From contig NZ_WVUD01000003.1 in assembly GCF_009856865.1 (NCBI RefSeq), forward strand, positions 62,001-126,000: DNA of 64,000 bases, in the 5' to 3' direction. Both the position numbers and the translations under genes were made by a program. The DNA is from Solidesulfovibrio aerotolerans. GTDB taxonomy: Bacteria; Desulfobacterota; Desulfovibrionia; Desulfovibrionales; Desulfovibrionaceae. This document shows, piece after piece, positions 21,905 through 30,669 of the stretch. The notes under the pieces were generated by a model. That model made no database searches and had not been told where the DNA came from. It was given only the letters and a program-made list of their open reading frames with translations. Numbering within the stretch: position 1 is the stretch's first letter; every line of letters starts with the position of its first letter.

Positions 21905-21928
21905 TTGATCCTGCCATATCTTGATTGC

Positions 21929-21962
21929 AAGCGCACCGAAGCCTCTTCGGTGCGCTTTTTTA
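21929..21962 (+). terminator. Rho-independent terminator after the carB-purF operon
   Basis: AGCGCACCGAAG (21930-21941) pairs with CTTCGGTGCGCT around a very short loop and is followed by TTTTTT. It lies 25 bases after the stop of the 118-residue gene and also shields the convergent DUF2867 gene. Confidence 0.9.
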
Positions 21963-22023
21963 TTCCATGGGCCGGTCCGACAGGGAGAGCAACGTCTCGC
22001 ATCCCTTTTTCCCTGCCGTACCG

Positions 22024-22578
22024 CTACGCTTTACTATCCTGGACAAATACTGCGTCTTCTGGAGTACCCGCCAGCACGGCGGCCCCTTCGCGGGCCATGC
22101 AGGCAACCACGAGGTTGTGAAAGGGCTTGATGATGGCGAAATAGATCGACCCCGTCCAATGGAGGAATTTCGCCCCGGTGACAATATGAAAGCGGTTTGC
22201 GCCGCTTTCCAGCGGTTCGGCAATCACGCCCAGATAGCCGGTGATCATTGTATCGGTTGCTTTTCCAATCCAGAAGCTGTCTTCCCTGGCCTCGATGACG
22301 GTGAAAATCGAAGATTGCTCCCCTTTGGCGAAGGGGACGCCGTCCGGGGCCACGAACAGCGATGCCGGGACACCATCCTGCCTCGCCCCGAGCAGGCGGA
22401 CGAAAACCCATCGTACGCGGTAGAGAAAACGCATCCAGCCTGGCATATAGGACAAAACAGCAGACAGGAATTCGCGCAGGCTTTTGCGGCAGTCCACGCT
22501 TACCACATGGATGTTGTCGGCCCCGTTGAAAATGGCGGCGAGTTCAGGAATGGCGGTGATGGCGTTTTCTTGCATCAT
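22024..22578 (-). CDS. DUF2867-family protein
   Basis: A 184-residue cytoplasmic protein. The C-terminal part (NRFHIVTGAKFLHWTGSIYF then AIIKPFHNLVVACM) matches DUF2867, a family found alone or fused to NAD-dependent epimerases. The family's function is unknown to me. The start is ATG 22578 (MMQENAITAIPEL) with AAGGAA six bases upstream; the longer frame runs back into the divergent regulator. It is transcribed away from a tetR-aarF pair across 138 AT-rich bases, which suggests control by that TetR protein. Confidence 0.72.
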   Translation of the reverse strand: MMQENAITAIPELAAIFNGADNIHVVSVDCRKSLREFLSAVLSYMPGWMRFLYRVRWVFVRLLGARQDGVPASLFVAPDGVPFAKGEQSSIFTVIEAREDSFWIGKATDTMITGYLGVIAEPLESGANRFHIVTGAKFLHWTGSIYFAIIKPFHNLVVACMAREGAAVLAGTPEDAVFVQDSKA

Positions 22579-22640
22579 TTCAATTTCCTTCGGTATTTTA
22601 GGGTTTTGTGCGCTGCCGTTCCTACGGCGCGTCGTAAATG

Positions 22641-22677
22641 TTGACCTCAATCTGAAATCAATATATTTAAAAGTCAA
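22641..22677. promoter_or_regulatory. Divergent AT-rich promoter region, DUF2867 versus tetR-aarF
   Basis: Rightward, TTGACC at 22641-22646 with TATATT at 22662-22667 (15-base spacer) faces tetR. Leftward, the complement of AGTCAA at 22672-22677 gives TTGACT with a weaker -10 (CAGATT, 17-base spacer) toward the DUF2867 gene. The two promoters overlap, so one bound repressor could silence both. The region is markedly AT-richer than its neighbours. Confidence 0.4.
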
Positions 22678-22716
22678 GTTTAATGTGTTTAATAAATAGT
22701 ATGTTCGGAATGGTGT

Positions 22717-23472
22717 ATGAAAATCAGCGCCAAGCAGAAGATTGAGACCAGACAGGCCATTCTTGACGCCGCCGTCGCTCTGATCATCGAAAAGGGGTTC
22801 CGCGCGACGAGCATGCGGGCAATCGCCCAGCAGGCCGGGGTGGGCGACGCCACTATTTACAACTATTTTCCCACCAAGGAGGCCATTTTTTTCGCCTATT
22901 ATGAGGATCGCTTCGCACAGGCGGCTGCGAGCCTGCAGCGGATCGAGGGGCTTGACGAACATTCATTCCAGGAGCGGCTTCAGGCTTTTTTCGAAGAAAT
23001 CCTCCATGCTTTCCTGCCGGACAGGGAATTCCTTCAGGCCACCTTTCATTCAGTTTTTTTCTCCATCCCGCCCAACTCCCGGGAGCTTCGCCCGATCCAG
23101 GAGCCTTTCTTCGCGACCGTGTCGGCAGCCTTTGCTGCGGCCAGGGAGAAGGGAGAGTTCGAGGACATGCTGTTTGAGGAAATTATCGTGCGTTTATTTT
23201 GGGATTATTGCATTGGCATTGTCCTTTACTGGCTCAAAGACGCATCCGAGCGGTTCACGGCCACAAGCGTTCTCATCGACAAGACCATGGATCTCGGCTG
23301 CGCCCTGTTGCGAGCGAACGTGGCGACAAAGGCCTATGATATCTGCTCTTTTCTCTTCAGGAGCCATGTACTCGCGCGCCTGGAAAGTATGCGGCCCGGC
23401 GCGGACGCCTTGAAAACCATAGTCACGGCCTTTATGGAGGGCGGCGATGGGCGCAAAAGTACCAAGCGGTAA
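22717..23472 (+). CDS. TetR-family transcriptional regulator
   Basis: A 251-residue regulator. The N-terminal TetR helix-turn-helix is complete (TRQAILDAAVALIIEKGF, TSMRAIAQQAGVGDATIYNY, FPTKEAIFFAYY). The C-terminal ligand-binding part is all-helical and shows no recognised ligand signature. Its 3' end overlaps the AarF-like gene by 26 bases, so the two are translationally coupled. It most likely represses its own operon and the divergent DUF2867 gene (inference from layout). Confidence 0.88.
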   Translation: MKISAKQKIETRQAILDAAVALIIEKGFRATSMRAIAQQAGVGDATIYNYFPTKEAIFFAYYEDRFAQAAASLQRIEGLDEHSFQERLQAFFEEILHAFLPDREFLQATFHSVFFSIPPNSRELRPIQEPFFATVSAAFAAAREKGEFEDMLFEEIIVRLFWDYCIGIVLYWLKDASERFTATSVLIDKTMDLGCALLRANVATKAYDICSFLFRSHVLARLESMRPGADALKTIVTAFMEGGDGRKSTKR

Positions 23473-24763
23473 GCTGCGGCGGGGAATCATCGGCAGCGCG
23501 ACCACCGCAAAGGTGGGCGCCAACGTGCTCGGCTACCTGGTAAGGAAGCCGTTTCTCAGCGAGGACGCCAGACTCGACGCCCGGGAAAAGGCGGACGCAA
23601 AAAACGCCCGGCTGCTGTTTTCCTGTTTGAGCATGCTCCGGGGTGCCGCGCTCAAGACCGCCCAGCTTTTGAGCCTGGAGCTGGAGCTTCTGCCTGAGGT
23701 CGTCTGCAATGAGTTGGAGCAATCCTACAACCAGGTTTTGCCCATGAACAGGGTTCTGGCCCGTAAGGCGGCGTCCAACGCCCTGGGCTGCGATCCCGGC
23801 GAGGTCTTTGCCTCCTTTACGGCCACCGCCTTTGCTGCGGCCAGCCTGGGGCAGGTCCACGAAGCGACAAGTCCAGAAGGGGCAAAGCTGGCGGTCAAGC
23901 TTCAGTACCCGGGCATCCGGCAGACCATCGGCGACGACATGGGCCTGATCCGGGGAACGCTCGGGCGGCTGCCGGATGTCCGAGGCATCGCGAAGGTTTT
24001 CGATGAGATCGAAGCACGATTCCTGGAGGAGACGGACTATCGCCTGGAGGCGGACAACATGGCCTTTTTCCGGGACAATCTGACTGTTGCCGGCGTGCGC
24101 GTCCCAGAGGTCTGGGAAAAGGGGTGCGGGCAGGAGATTCTGTGCGCCCAAAGGCTGCCCGGGCTGCCGCTGAATCAATGGCTTAAGACCAATCCGGGAC
24201 TGGAGGCGCGAAATCTCGTGGCCGCCCGGCTCAATGCCGTTTTTCTCCAGAGCTTTTACCGCCTGGGCCGCATCCACGCCGACCCCAATCCAGGCAACTA
24301 CATCATTGGCGAAGACCTTTCACTTGGGCTGGTGGATTTTGGTTGCGTCAAATCCTTCACCCCAAAATTCGTCGAGTTGTACCGAAAGCTGCCCCAGGCC
24401 ATGGTCAACGGCGACCGGGACCGGTATTTTGATCTGCTGCGCAGCCTGCATTTCATCGAGGAAAAGCTTGACGCGCAGACGGAGGAAGCCGTTTACGAGA
24501 CCGCCTATGACTTTGGCCGCTGGCTTGGCCGCCTCTATGCCTGCGAAGAGTTCGATTTTGCTGCGGCTCCCGGATGTATCGCCAAAGGCCGGGAACTTTC
24601 GCGGGCCATGTGGAAACATCGCAGGCATTTTTCCATGAACCCGGACATGGTCTTCCTCGACCGAACCCGCTACGGCCTCTTGCGTATCTATGAAAAGCTC
24701 GGCTGTCGCGTCCGGCTTCGCAACGCATACGAGTGGAGCGGGGCAGAGAACGATCCGTTGTAA
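23447..24763 (+). CDS. AarF/UbiB-type (ABC1) atypical protein kinase
   Basis: A 438-residue UbiB-family protein. Hallmarks are present: the Ala-rich nucleotide loop (FAAASLGQVHEA), the ATP-binding Lys (AVKLQYPG), an acidic helix (EARFLEETDYRLEADNM), the catalytic loop HADPNPGNY and the metal-binding VDFG. The family's KxGQ motif reads KTAQ (LRGAALKTAQLLSLE), a Gly-to-Ala change. UbiB proteins support quinone synthesis or lipid homeostasis; this one is shorter than UbiB and has no obvious C-terminal membrane helices. The TetR gene overlaps its 5' end. Confidence 0.85.
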   Translation: MGAKVPSGKLRRGIIGSATTAKVGANVLGYLVRKPFLSEDARLDAREKADAKNARLLFSCLSMLRGAALKTAQLLSLELELLPEVVCNELEQSYNQVLPMNRVLARKAASNALGCDPGEVFASFTATAFAAASLGQVHEATSPEGAKLAVKLQYPGIRQTIGDDMGLIRGTLGRLPDVRGIAKVFDEIEARFLEETDYRLEADNMAFFRDNLTVAGVRVPEVWEKGCGQEILCAQRLPGLPLNQWLKTNPGLEARNLVAARLNAVFLQSFYRLGRIHADPNPGNYIIGEDLSLGLVDFGCVKSFTPKFVELYRKLPQAMVNGDRDRYFDLLRSLHFIEEKLDAQTEEAVYETAYDFGRWLGRLYACEEFDFAAAPGCIAKGRELSRAMWKHRRHFSMNPDMVFLDRTRYGLLRIYEKLGCRVRLRNAYEWSGAENDPL

Positions 24764-25279
24764 GGGGGGCAGGCCAAGCCCGCCATAACGCTCCAATGCC
24801 CCCGAATGCACCTGCGCCTGTTGCGGTTTGAGGCGACGGCATGGACCGCTCTCCGCTAAAATGCGCTCTGCGTGCGGGCGCTTGTTGCGGCCCCAAGACA
24901 CCCCCGCAGTGCCCGGCTCTACGCGGGTCCGATCTGAGACGTTGCGTTCGGCCAGAGCCAGTCACGAAGAGCGCAAAGGCCGTGTTGCCCGGGCAAGGCC
25001 AAACCGTCCCTGGCCGGCGTGCTTTTTATTTCCCCCATTTTCTTCCGTAAATTCAATCCGGTTGCCTGCGGTTGGCCAAATACGTGGTAAATTACCAATT
25101 TTAATTTATTTTACTGCATGTTATGGGAAGGTCAAGGCAACCAGGAAATTGGAGAATACGCCGTTTTGCCATTGCTTTGCTCACGAAACCATTGTCAGCA
25201 CCAGGCATTTGTCGCCCCGGCCCCGGTGTCATTTTTTTTGCCCTGATCCCCGGCGCAACGCCCAAGGAGACCGCCTGCC
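24764..25279. other. 516-base intergenic region upstream of the hdr-like operon
   Basis: No coding sequence with family resemblance was found; the overlapping frames (for example 24828-25679) have shadow-like composition. The left half is GC-rich. The right half (25075-25135) is AT-rich and holds a 13-base palindrome listed separately. It is probably the promoter region of the Hdr-like operon. Confidence 0.6.
25085..25097. promoter_or_regulatory. 13-bp palindrome upstream of the hdr-like operon
   Basis: TGGTAA-A-TTACCA is a perfect 6-1-6 inverted repeat in an AT-rich block, 183 bases before the HdrD-like start. It is a plausible operator; the binding protein is unknown. Confidence 0.35.
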
Positions 25280-26608
25280 ATGGAGCCTTTGGAACTCGCC
25301 GTCGCCTCGCCGGAACTGCAGGACCGGTTGCAGGCCCTCGACGTCCGGTCGTGTCTGGGCTGCGGGGCCTGCGCCAGCGGCTGTCCCATCCCGGGGACGC
25401 CGGGCATGGAAGGCTTTGATCCCCGGGTGGCCGTGCGCCTTCTGGCCATGGGGCGCGAAGCTGAGGCTGCGGCCTCGCCGTTTCCCTGGGTCTGCACGAG
25501 TTGCGGCCGCTGCTCCCATGTCTGCCCCATGGGCATTGACCTCACCGCCGTATTCAGCCTGCTGCGCGGTCTGGTGCCCCGGGCCAACGTCCCGGGAACG
25601 CTGGAAAAGGGCGTTGCCTCGGTGCTGGAGACCGGCAACACCCTGGCCATCCCCCTGGAAGACTTCCTCGACACCTTAAGCGACATTGGCGGCGAACTCG
25701 CCGAAGAAGAGTGCCCCGGCTTTTACGTGCCTGTGGACAAGCAGGGGGCCGATCTCCTCGTTTTCCTCAATTCCAAAGAAGTCTTCGGCGATTTTGATGA
25801 TCTTAAATGGTGGTGGCGCATTTTTTACAACGCCCGGGAGAATTGGACCGTGCCGTCGCGCAACTGGGAAGCGGAAGATTGGGGGCTTTTCACCGGCAAC
25901 CCCGATGTCTCCCTGGTCCTGGCCCGGCGCAAGCTCGATCTCATGCGCAGCCTCGGCGCGGCCCGGCTGCTGATCCCCGACTGCGGCGGCGGATCGTACG
26001 GTTGCCGCATGGGCCTTAAAACCTGCGCCTTGCAAGACCCGTCGCGTCAGGTCGATGCCGTGTATTTCTACGATTACCTGTTGGAGCGCATCGCCTCGGG
26101 CCGCATCCGGCTCGATCCGACCCGCAATGCCGGGCGGACCTACGTCTGGCATGACGCCTGCAAACACGGCCGGGAACTGGAACGCCATTTCGGCAAGGGC
26201 TATTACGATGAGCCGCGCGCCATCCTGGCTGCCTGCGTGGGCCAGGAAAATGTGGTGGCCATGGACCCGGACCGGGCCAACAATTATTGTTGCGGGGCTG
26301 GCGGCGGCAACTGGCCCATGCCTTTTGAAAAAGAATCCGCGGCCCACGGCCGGTTCAAGGTGGCCCAGCTCGAAGCCTGCCGGGCCGATGTGGTGGTGGT
26401 GGGCTGTGCCAACTGCCGCGATCAACTGCAAAAACGCCTGCCCCGGTTTTATCCCGGCCGCTGCCGCTATGAAGTCAAATACCTGTGGCAGTTGGTGGCC
26501 GAAACCATGATTGCCACCCCCTGGTCCCAGACGGAAATCGAGGCGGCCCAGGAACGCAGCCGCCTGCAGCAGCGGCATTTCCAAGCCGAACTGGACGGAG
26601 GCTTTTAA
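25280..26608 (+). CDS. HdrD-like iron-sulfur protein (ferredoxin plus CCG domains)
   Basis: A 442-residue protein with two [4Fe-4S] motifs at the N-terminus (CLGCGACASGCPIP and CTSCGRCSHVCPMG, about residues 28-85). Two CCG-like regions follow. The first, DCGGGSYGC, is degenerate. The second has the full CX(n)CCX(n)CxxC pattern (DACKHG, NYCCGAGGGN, GCANC) that binds the noncubane cluster of heterodisulfide reductase. No membrane segment is visible. It should pass electrons between a soluble donor and a thiol/disulfide or quinone-side partner. The stop overlaps the next start (TAATG), coupling it to the HdrA-like flavoprotein. Confidence 0.82.
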   Translation: MEPLELAVASPELQDRLQALDVRSCLGCGACASGCPIPGTPGMEGFDPRVAVRLLAMGREAEAAASPFPWVCTSCGRCSHVCPMGIDLTAVFSLLRGLVPRANVPGTLEKGVASVLETGNTLAIPLEDFLDTLSDIGGELAEEECPGFYVPVDKQGADLLVFLNSKEVFGDFDDLKWWWRIFYNARENWTVPSRNWEAEDWGLFTGNPDVSLVLARRKLDLMRSLGAARLLIPDCGGGSYGCRMGLKTCALQDPSRQVDAVYFYDYLLERIASGRIRLDPTRNAGRTYVWHDACKHGRELERHFGKGYYDEPRAILAACVGQENVVAMDPDRANNYCCGAGGGNWPMPFEKESAAHGRFKVAQLEACRADVVVVGCANCRDQLQKRLPRFYPGRCRYEVKYLWQLVAETMIATPWSQTEIEAAQERSRLQQRHFQAELDGGF

Positions 26609-28668
26609 TGGACGCCCGGGACCGACTCCCTGTGCTTGTTGCCGGCGGCGGTCTGGCCGGCCTGCGCGCCGCCCTCGATCTGGCCGTAGCCGGGCAGGAG
26701 GTGCTCCTCATTGAGGCCGGCACGCGCCTTGGCGGCGGCGCGGCCCATCTTGCCGCCCTGGTCCAGACCGGACAGCCGGTCCAGGCGCTTGTAGCCGAAC
26801 TGGCCCAAGCGGTTGCGGCCCATCCGCGCCTCACGGTCCGCTTCGGCTGTCGGCTGGAATCCGTAACTGGTGCGCCCGGCGAATTGTGCGCTGTCCTGGG
26901 CCAGACCGGGGAGGGGAGCACGGAACAGATCCGGGTCGCAGCCGTTATTCTGGCCACGGGGTGTTCGCCCTTTCAACCCGGCGGCCTTGATTTTCTGGCG
27001 TACGGTGTCGTCCCGGATGTGGTCACCAGCCTGAGCGTGGAAACCATGCTGGCTGCCGATGGCGGCGTGGTGCGTCCTTCGGACGGATGCCCCCCCCGGT
27101 CCGTGGCCTTTATCCAGTGCGTTGGCTCGCGAATGCACCAGCCCGAAGAGCGTCCGGCCTGCTCTGCCGTGTGCTGCGCCGTGTCCGTGCGCCAGGCCCT
27201 GGCCCTGCCCCAAGCCCGCCGCACCCTCTACGCCATGGATCTGCGCGCCCATGTGGCCGGCACCCAGGAAGCCCTCAATCAGGCTGAAGCCCAGGGCCTC
27301 ACCGTCCGTTATGCCCGGCCCCACACCCTGGCCGCCGGCCCGGACGGGCGCGGCGTAACCTTTCGCTTTATCGACCAGCAGGGCACCGAATGCCAGGACG
27401 CCGTGGACATGGCGGTCCTGGCGGTCGGCATCGGCCTCTCGGCCGCCAACCGGGCCATGCTGGACGCTTCGGGGGTGGAACTTGGCCGGGGCGGTTTCGT
27501 GGCCACCGATCCGTATGCGCCGGTGGCCACCAGCCGACCGGGCGTTTTTGTGGCCGGCACCCTGGGCGGTCCGGGCGAAGCCTCGCTGGCCTCGGTCCAA
27601 GGCTCGGCTGCGGCCCTGGAAGCTCTGGCTGCGGTCCGGGTGTCGCCGCCTCCCCGGGAACCACTGCCGGTCCTGGTCCTGGGCGGCGGGGCGGCCGGGC
27701 TGGCCTGCTCCCTTGGGCTGGCCGGCTGCGGGCAGCGCGTGACCCTGGTTGAGGCGAGTGCGCGCCTGGGCGGCCATCCGCGCAAGCATCCAACGGTCTG
27801 GAAGGGCCGGGAAACAAAGGAAGCTGTGGCGCAGATGGCCGAGGCGGTCCAAAGCCTCCCGGGCATTACCGTCATGACTGACGCACGTCTGATCGCAGCG
27901 GCGCAAACGCCGCAAGGCTGGACCGGCAGTCTCGCCACACCCCTGGGAACGCAGGAGATCGCTTTTGGCGCGGCTGTCCTGGCCCTTGGCAGCGGCGAGG
28001 CCCGGCCGGACGAGTATCTGCTCGGCCGTGACCCCCGAGTCATGACCCAGCTCGAATTTGAAAACTGGCGGCGCACCCATCCCGAACCGGACGATACACC
28101 GCAAACCGTGGTTTTTATCCAGTGCGTGGGTTCACGGCAGCGCCATGGCTTTACGGCCTGCGCCCGGGTGTGCTGCGCCCAGGCGCTGTGCGCCGCCGTG
28201 GAGCTGAAAAAAAGCCGTCCCGGTGCCCAGGTGGCGGTCTTTTACCGCGACATCACCACGCCCGGCGAATCCGAAGACCTCTACACCGAGGCCCGGCGGC
28301 TGGGCGTGCTCTTTTTCCGCTACGACCCCGAGCGAGCGCCCCGGGTGGAACGCCTGGGAGCCGATCTGGCCGTCACGGGTGAGGATATCCTCCTTGGCCG
28401 CAGCGTGCGTCTGCGACCGGACCGGCTGGTGCTGGCCGTGCCTGTGGTCCCGGTCGGTCTGGCCGAGACAGCGGCGCTTTTTGCCCTGCCGACAACCGGC
28501 CCCGGGTTTCTTGCCCCGGTGCATCCGGTCCTATTGCCCGTGGATCTGCCCCGGCCCGGTCTTTTTGCCGCCGGGCTGTGCCTTGGCCCCAAACCGCTGG
28601 ATGAGTCCGTGGCCGAAGCCCAGGCGGCGGCCATGCGGGCCATTGTGTATCTCGCTGGTCGAAGCTGA
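26608..28668 (+). CDS. Tandemly duplicated HdrA/Qmo-like FAD protein
   Basis: A 686-residue flavoprotein made of two homologous halves. Each half starts with a dinucleotide-binding fold (VLVAGGGLAGLRAALDLAVA near residue 10; VLVLGGGAAGLACSLGLAGC near 352). Each also carries the HdrA/QmoA-type cysteine motif (FIQCVGSR then CSAVCCAVS; FIQCVGSR then CARVCCAQA). No ferredoxin domain is seen, unlike true HdrA or QmoB. The layout looks like a QmoA-QmoB-type heterodimer fused into one chain. It is translationally coupled to the HdrD-like gene, so the two probably form one redox complex. The partner and physiological substrate are unknown. Confidence 0.8.
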   Translation: MDARDRLPVLVAGGGLAGLRAALDLAVAGQEVLLIEAGTRLGGGAAHLAALVQTGQPVQALVAELAQAVAAHPRLTVRFGCRLESVTGAPGELCAVLGQTGEGSTEQIRVAAVILATGCSPFQPGGLDFLAYGVVPDVVTSLSVETMLAADGGVVRPSDGCPPRSVAFIQCVGSRMHQPEERPACSAVCCAVSVRQALALPQARRTLYAMDLRAHVAGTQEALNQAEAQGLTVRYARPHTLAAGPDGRGVTFRFIDQQGTECQDAVDMAVLAVGIGLSAANRAMLDASGVELGRGGFVATDPYAPVATSRPGVFVAGTLGGPGEASLASVQGSAAALEALAAVRVSPPPREPLPVLVLGGGAAGLACSLGLAGCGQRVTLVEASARLGGHPRKHPTVWKGRETKEAVAQMAEAVQSLPGITVMTDARLIAAAQTPQGWTGSLATPLGTQEIAFGAAVLALGSGEARPDEYLLGRDPRVMTQLEFENWRRTHPEPDDTPQTVVFIQCVGSRQRHGFTACARVCCAQALCAAVELKKSRPGAQVAVFYRDITTPGESEDLYTEARRLGVLFFRYDPERAPRVERLGADLAVTGEDILLGRSVRLRPDRLVLAVPVVPVGLAETAALFALPTTGPGFLAPVHPVLLPVDLPRPGLFAAGLCLGPKPLDESVAEAQAAAMRAIVYLAGRS

Positions 28669-28697
28669 CCGGAGAACCTGGGCAGGGGGGGGATTTC

Positions 28698-30593
28698 ATG
28701 CTAGGTGGTGCGGACATCCCCATGAAAAAATTCCAACCCCAGGGAATCCGGTTCATGCAGCATCCAAAGACCTTCCCCAAGGCCATTGTTCTTGGCATCG
28801 ACGGACTCGACCCGGCCCTGTGCCGCCGGCTTATGGCCCAGGGTCGCCTGCCGCATCTGGCCCGGTTGGCTGAAACCGGCCGTTTCGTTGCCCTTTCTAC
28901 GGCCAATCCGGCTCAGAGCCCGGTGGCCTGGACGTGTCTGGCCACCGGAACCAACCCTGGCCGCCATGGCATTTTTGATTTCATCGTGCGCAGCCCCGGG
29001 GCCTATCTGCCGCGCCTGTCGCTGACCCGCCCGGGGCCGGGAGGCGTGCCCCAACCGGCCTACACCGGCGAAACCTTTTTCGAGACGGCCGCCAAAGCCG
29101 GGCTGCCGGTCACGGCCGTGCGCTGGCCTGTGACCTATCCGCCGGCCTTTGATGGTGTGACCACCCTGGCCGGTCTTGGCGCTCCCGATATCAAGGGACG
29201 CCTGGGCAACTACGTCCAGTATGCCGAAGACGCGCCGCAAACCCGGGAAGCGGGGGGGCGTGGAAAGTTCGTGCCGGTGCGCTTTGCCGACGGCCGGGCC
29301 GAGCTTGCCGTGGAAGGCCCGCTGGCCACAGTCATGGGCAAGCGGGCGGCCGCCACCGTTTCATTGGAACTGACGCGCTCGGACGGGCGATTGGCCTATA
29401 CGCTGTGCGGCCGGTCCGGCAGCCTTGAACCCGGCCAGTGGTCGCCGTATCTGCCCCTTTTTTTCGATACGGGCCAGGGCGGGGTGGTGCGCGGCCTGAC
29501 CCGGCTGTGGCTGGGCAGCGTTACACCCCTGGCGCTTTATCTCGGCCCCCTCCAGATTGATCCGAGCCAACCGCATCTGCCCATTGCCGCCCCGCCGGGC
29601 TATGCCGCCGAATTGGCCACAGCCCTGGGCGGTCCCTATGCCACGTTGGGCATGCCTGAAGAGACCAAGGGATTGACCGACGGCGTTATGACCGACGAGG
29701 CTTTTTTAGCCTTGTGCGACGACGTCACCCGCGAACGCGAGGCCATGCTCGATTACGAATTGGGGCGGTTTCGGGAAGGGCTGTTGTCCGTTGTTTTCGA
29801 CACGTCCGACCGCATCCAGCACTGTTTCTGGCGTTTGCACGACCCGGCCCATCCCCTCTACGACGCAGCCGAGGCCGCCCGTCTGGGGCCGGTCATTGAC
29901 GACCATATGGTTCGCATGGACGCCGTCGTCGGGCGGACCATGGCCGCAGCCGGCGACGATACAGCCCTGTTTGTCTGCTCGGACCACGGCTTTTGTTCCT
30001 ACACCCGTTCCATCAATCTCAATGCCTGGCTGGTCCGGGAAGGCTATTTGAAGCTTACTCCCCACGATCCGGCCGACAGCGGCGAACTGTTCCGCTTTGT
30101 CGATTGGCCGGCCAGCCGGGCCTTTGCCATGGGCTTTGGCTCCATCTACCTCAATGTGGCCGGGCGCGAACCGCAAGGGGTCGTTACTGCGGGCGAGCCG
30201 GCTGACTCCCTGGCCCGGGAGCTTGCCGCGCGCCTTACCGCCCTGACCGACGGCAACACCGCGCCCATTGCCGCCGTGCACCGGCAGGCCGACCTCTACG
30301 AGGGGCCGCTGGCCGCCCAGGCCCCGGATCTGGTGGTGGGCTGCCGCCCGCCGTACCGGGTGGCCTGGACCTCGGCCATCGGCGGCACGGGCGGGGCGGT
30401 CTTTACGGACAACCGCCAGAAATGGTCTGGCGACCACTGCGTGGACGCCTCTTTTGTGCCGGGATCGCTTTTTTCCAATCTGCCGCTGGCCGCCGCTGCC
30501 GACGGCGTGGCCCAGACCCGGCTGGCGGCCACGGTCTGCCGCTGCCTGGGGCTTACTCCGGCTCAGCATATGGCTGTCGATCTCTTGGAATAA
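28698..30593 (+). CDS. Alkaline-phosphatase-fold phosphodiesterase/nucleotide pyrophosphatase
   Basis: A 631-residue protein of the type I phosphodiesterase family. Metal and nucleophile motifs fit: VLGIDGLDP near the N-terminus, the candidate Ser/Thr nucleophile region ANPAQSPVAWTCLATGTNPG, VFDTSDRIQHCFW, and LFVCSDHGF with Asp-His metal ligands. No signal peptide is apparent, so it is likely cytoplasmic. The ATG at 28698 follows a G-rich site six bases upstream; ATG 28722 or 28755 are alternatives. It lies 29 bases after the HdrA-like gene and may be cotranscribed. The substrate is unknown. Confidence 0.78.
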   Translation: MLGGADIPMKKFQPQGIRFMQHPKTFPKAIVLGIDGLDPALCRRLMAQGRLPHLARLAETGRFVALSTANPAQSPVAWTCLATGTNPGRHGIFDFIVRSPGAYLPRLSLTRPGPGGVPQPAYTGETFFETAAKAGLPVTAVRWPVTYPPAFDGVTTLAGLGAPDIKGRLGNYVQYAEDAPQTREAGGRGKFVPVRFADGRAELAVEGPLATVMGKRAAATVSLELTRSDGRLAYTLCGRSGSLEPGQWSPYLPLFFDTGQGGVVRGLTRLWLGSVTPLALYLGPLQIDPSQPHLPIAAPPGYAAELATALGGPYATLGMPEETKGLTDGVMTDEAFLALCDDVTREREAMLDYELGRFREGLLSVVFDTSDRIQHCFWRLHDPAHPLYDAAEAARLGPVIDDHMVRMDAVVGRTMAAAGDDTALFVCSDHGFCSYTRSINLNAWLVREGYLKLTPHDPADSGELFRFVDWPASRAFAMGFGSIYLNVAGREPQGVVTAGEPADSLARELAARLTALTDGNTAPIAAVHRQADLYEGPLAAQAPDLVVGCRPPYRVAWTSAIGGTGGAVFTDNRQKWSGDHCVDASFVPGSLFSNLPLAAAADGVAQTRLAATVCRCLGLTPAQHMAVDLLE

Positions 30594-30606
30594 CGCCGAC
30601 GTGGCC

Positions 30607-30654
30607 TTGACGCATCGCTGAGGCGGCCTTACTGTTTCCTTAACTAACTATTAG
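30607..30654 (+). promoter_or_regulatory. Promoter and candidate operator of the marR-MFS operon
   Basis: TTGACG (30607-30612) and TACTGT (30630-30635) are 17 bases apart. The palindrome CTAA-CTA-TTAG (30644-30654) lies just downstream, where MarR autorepression would act. The promoter is plausible; the operator is inferred. Confidence 0.4.
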
Positions 30655-30669
30655 CGGTAGGGTACAGCC

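Noticed and set aside
24828-25679. 283-codon frame upstream of and overlapping the HdrD-like gene
   Set aside because: It overlaps the true gene in another frame and has no conserved features.
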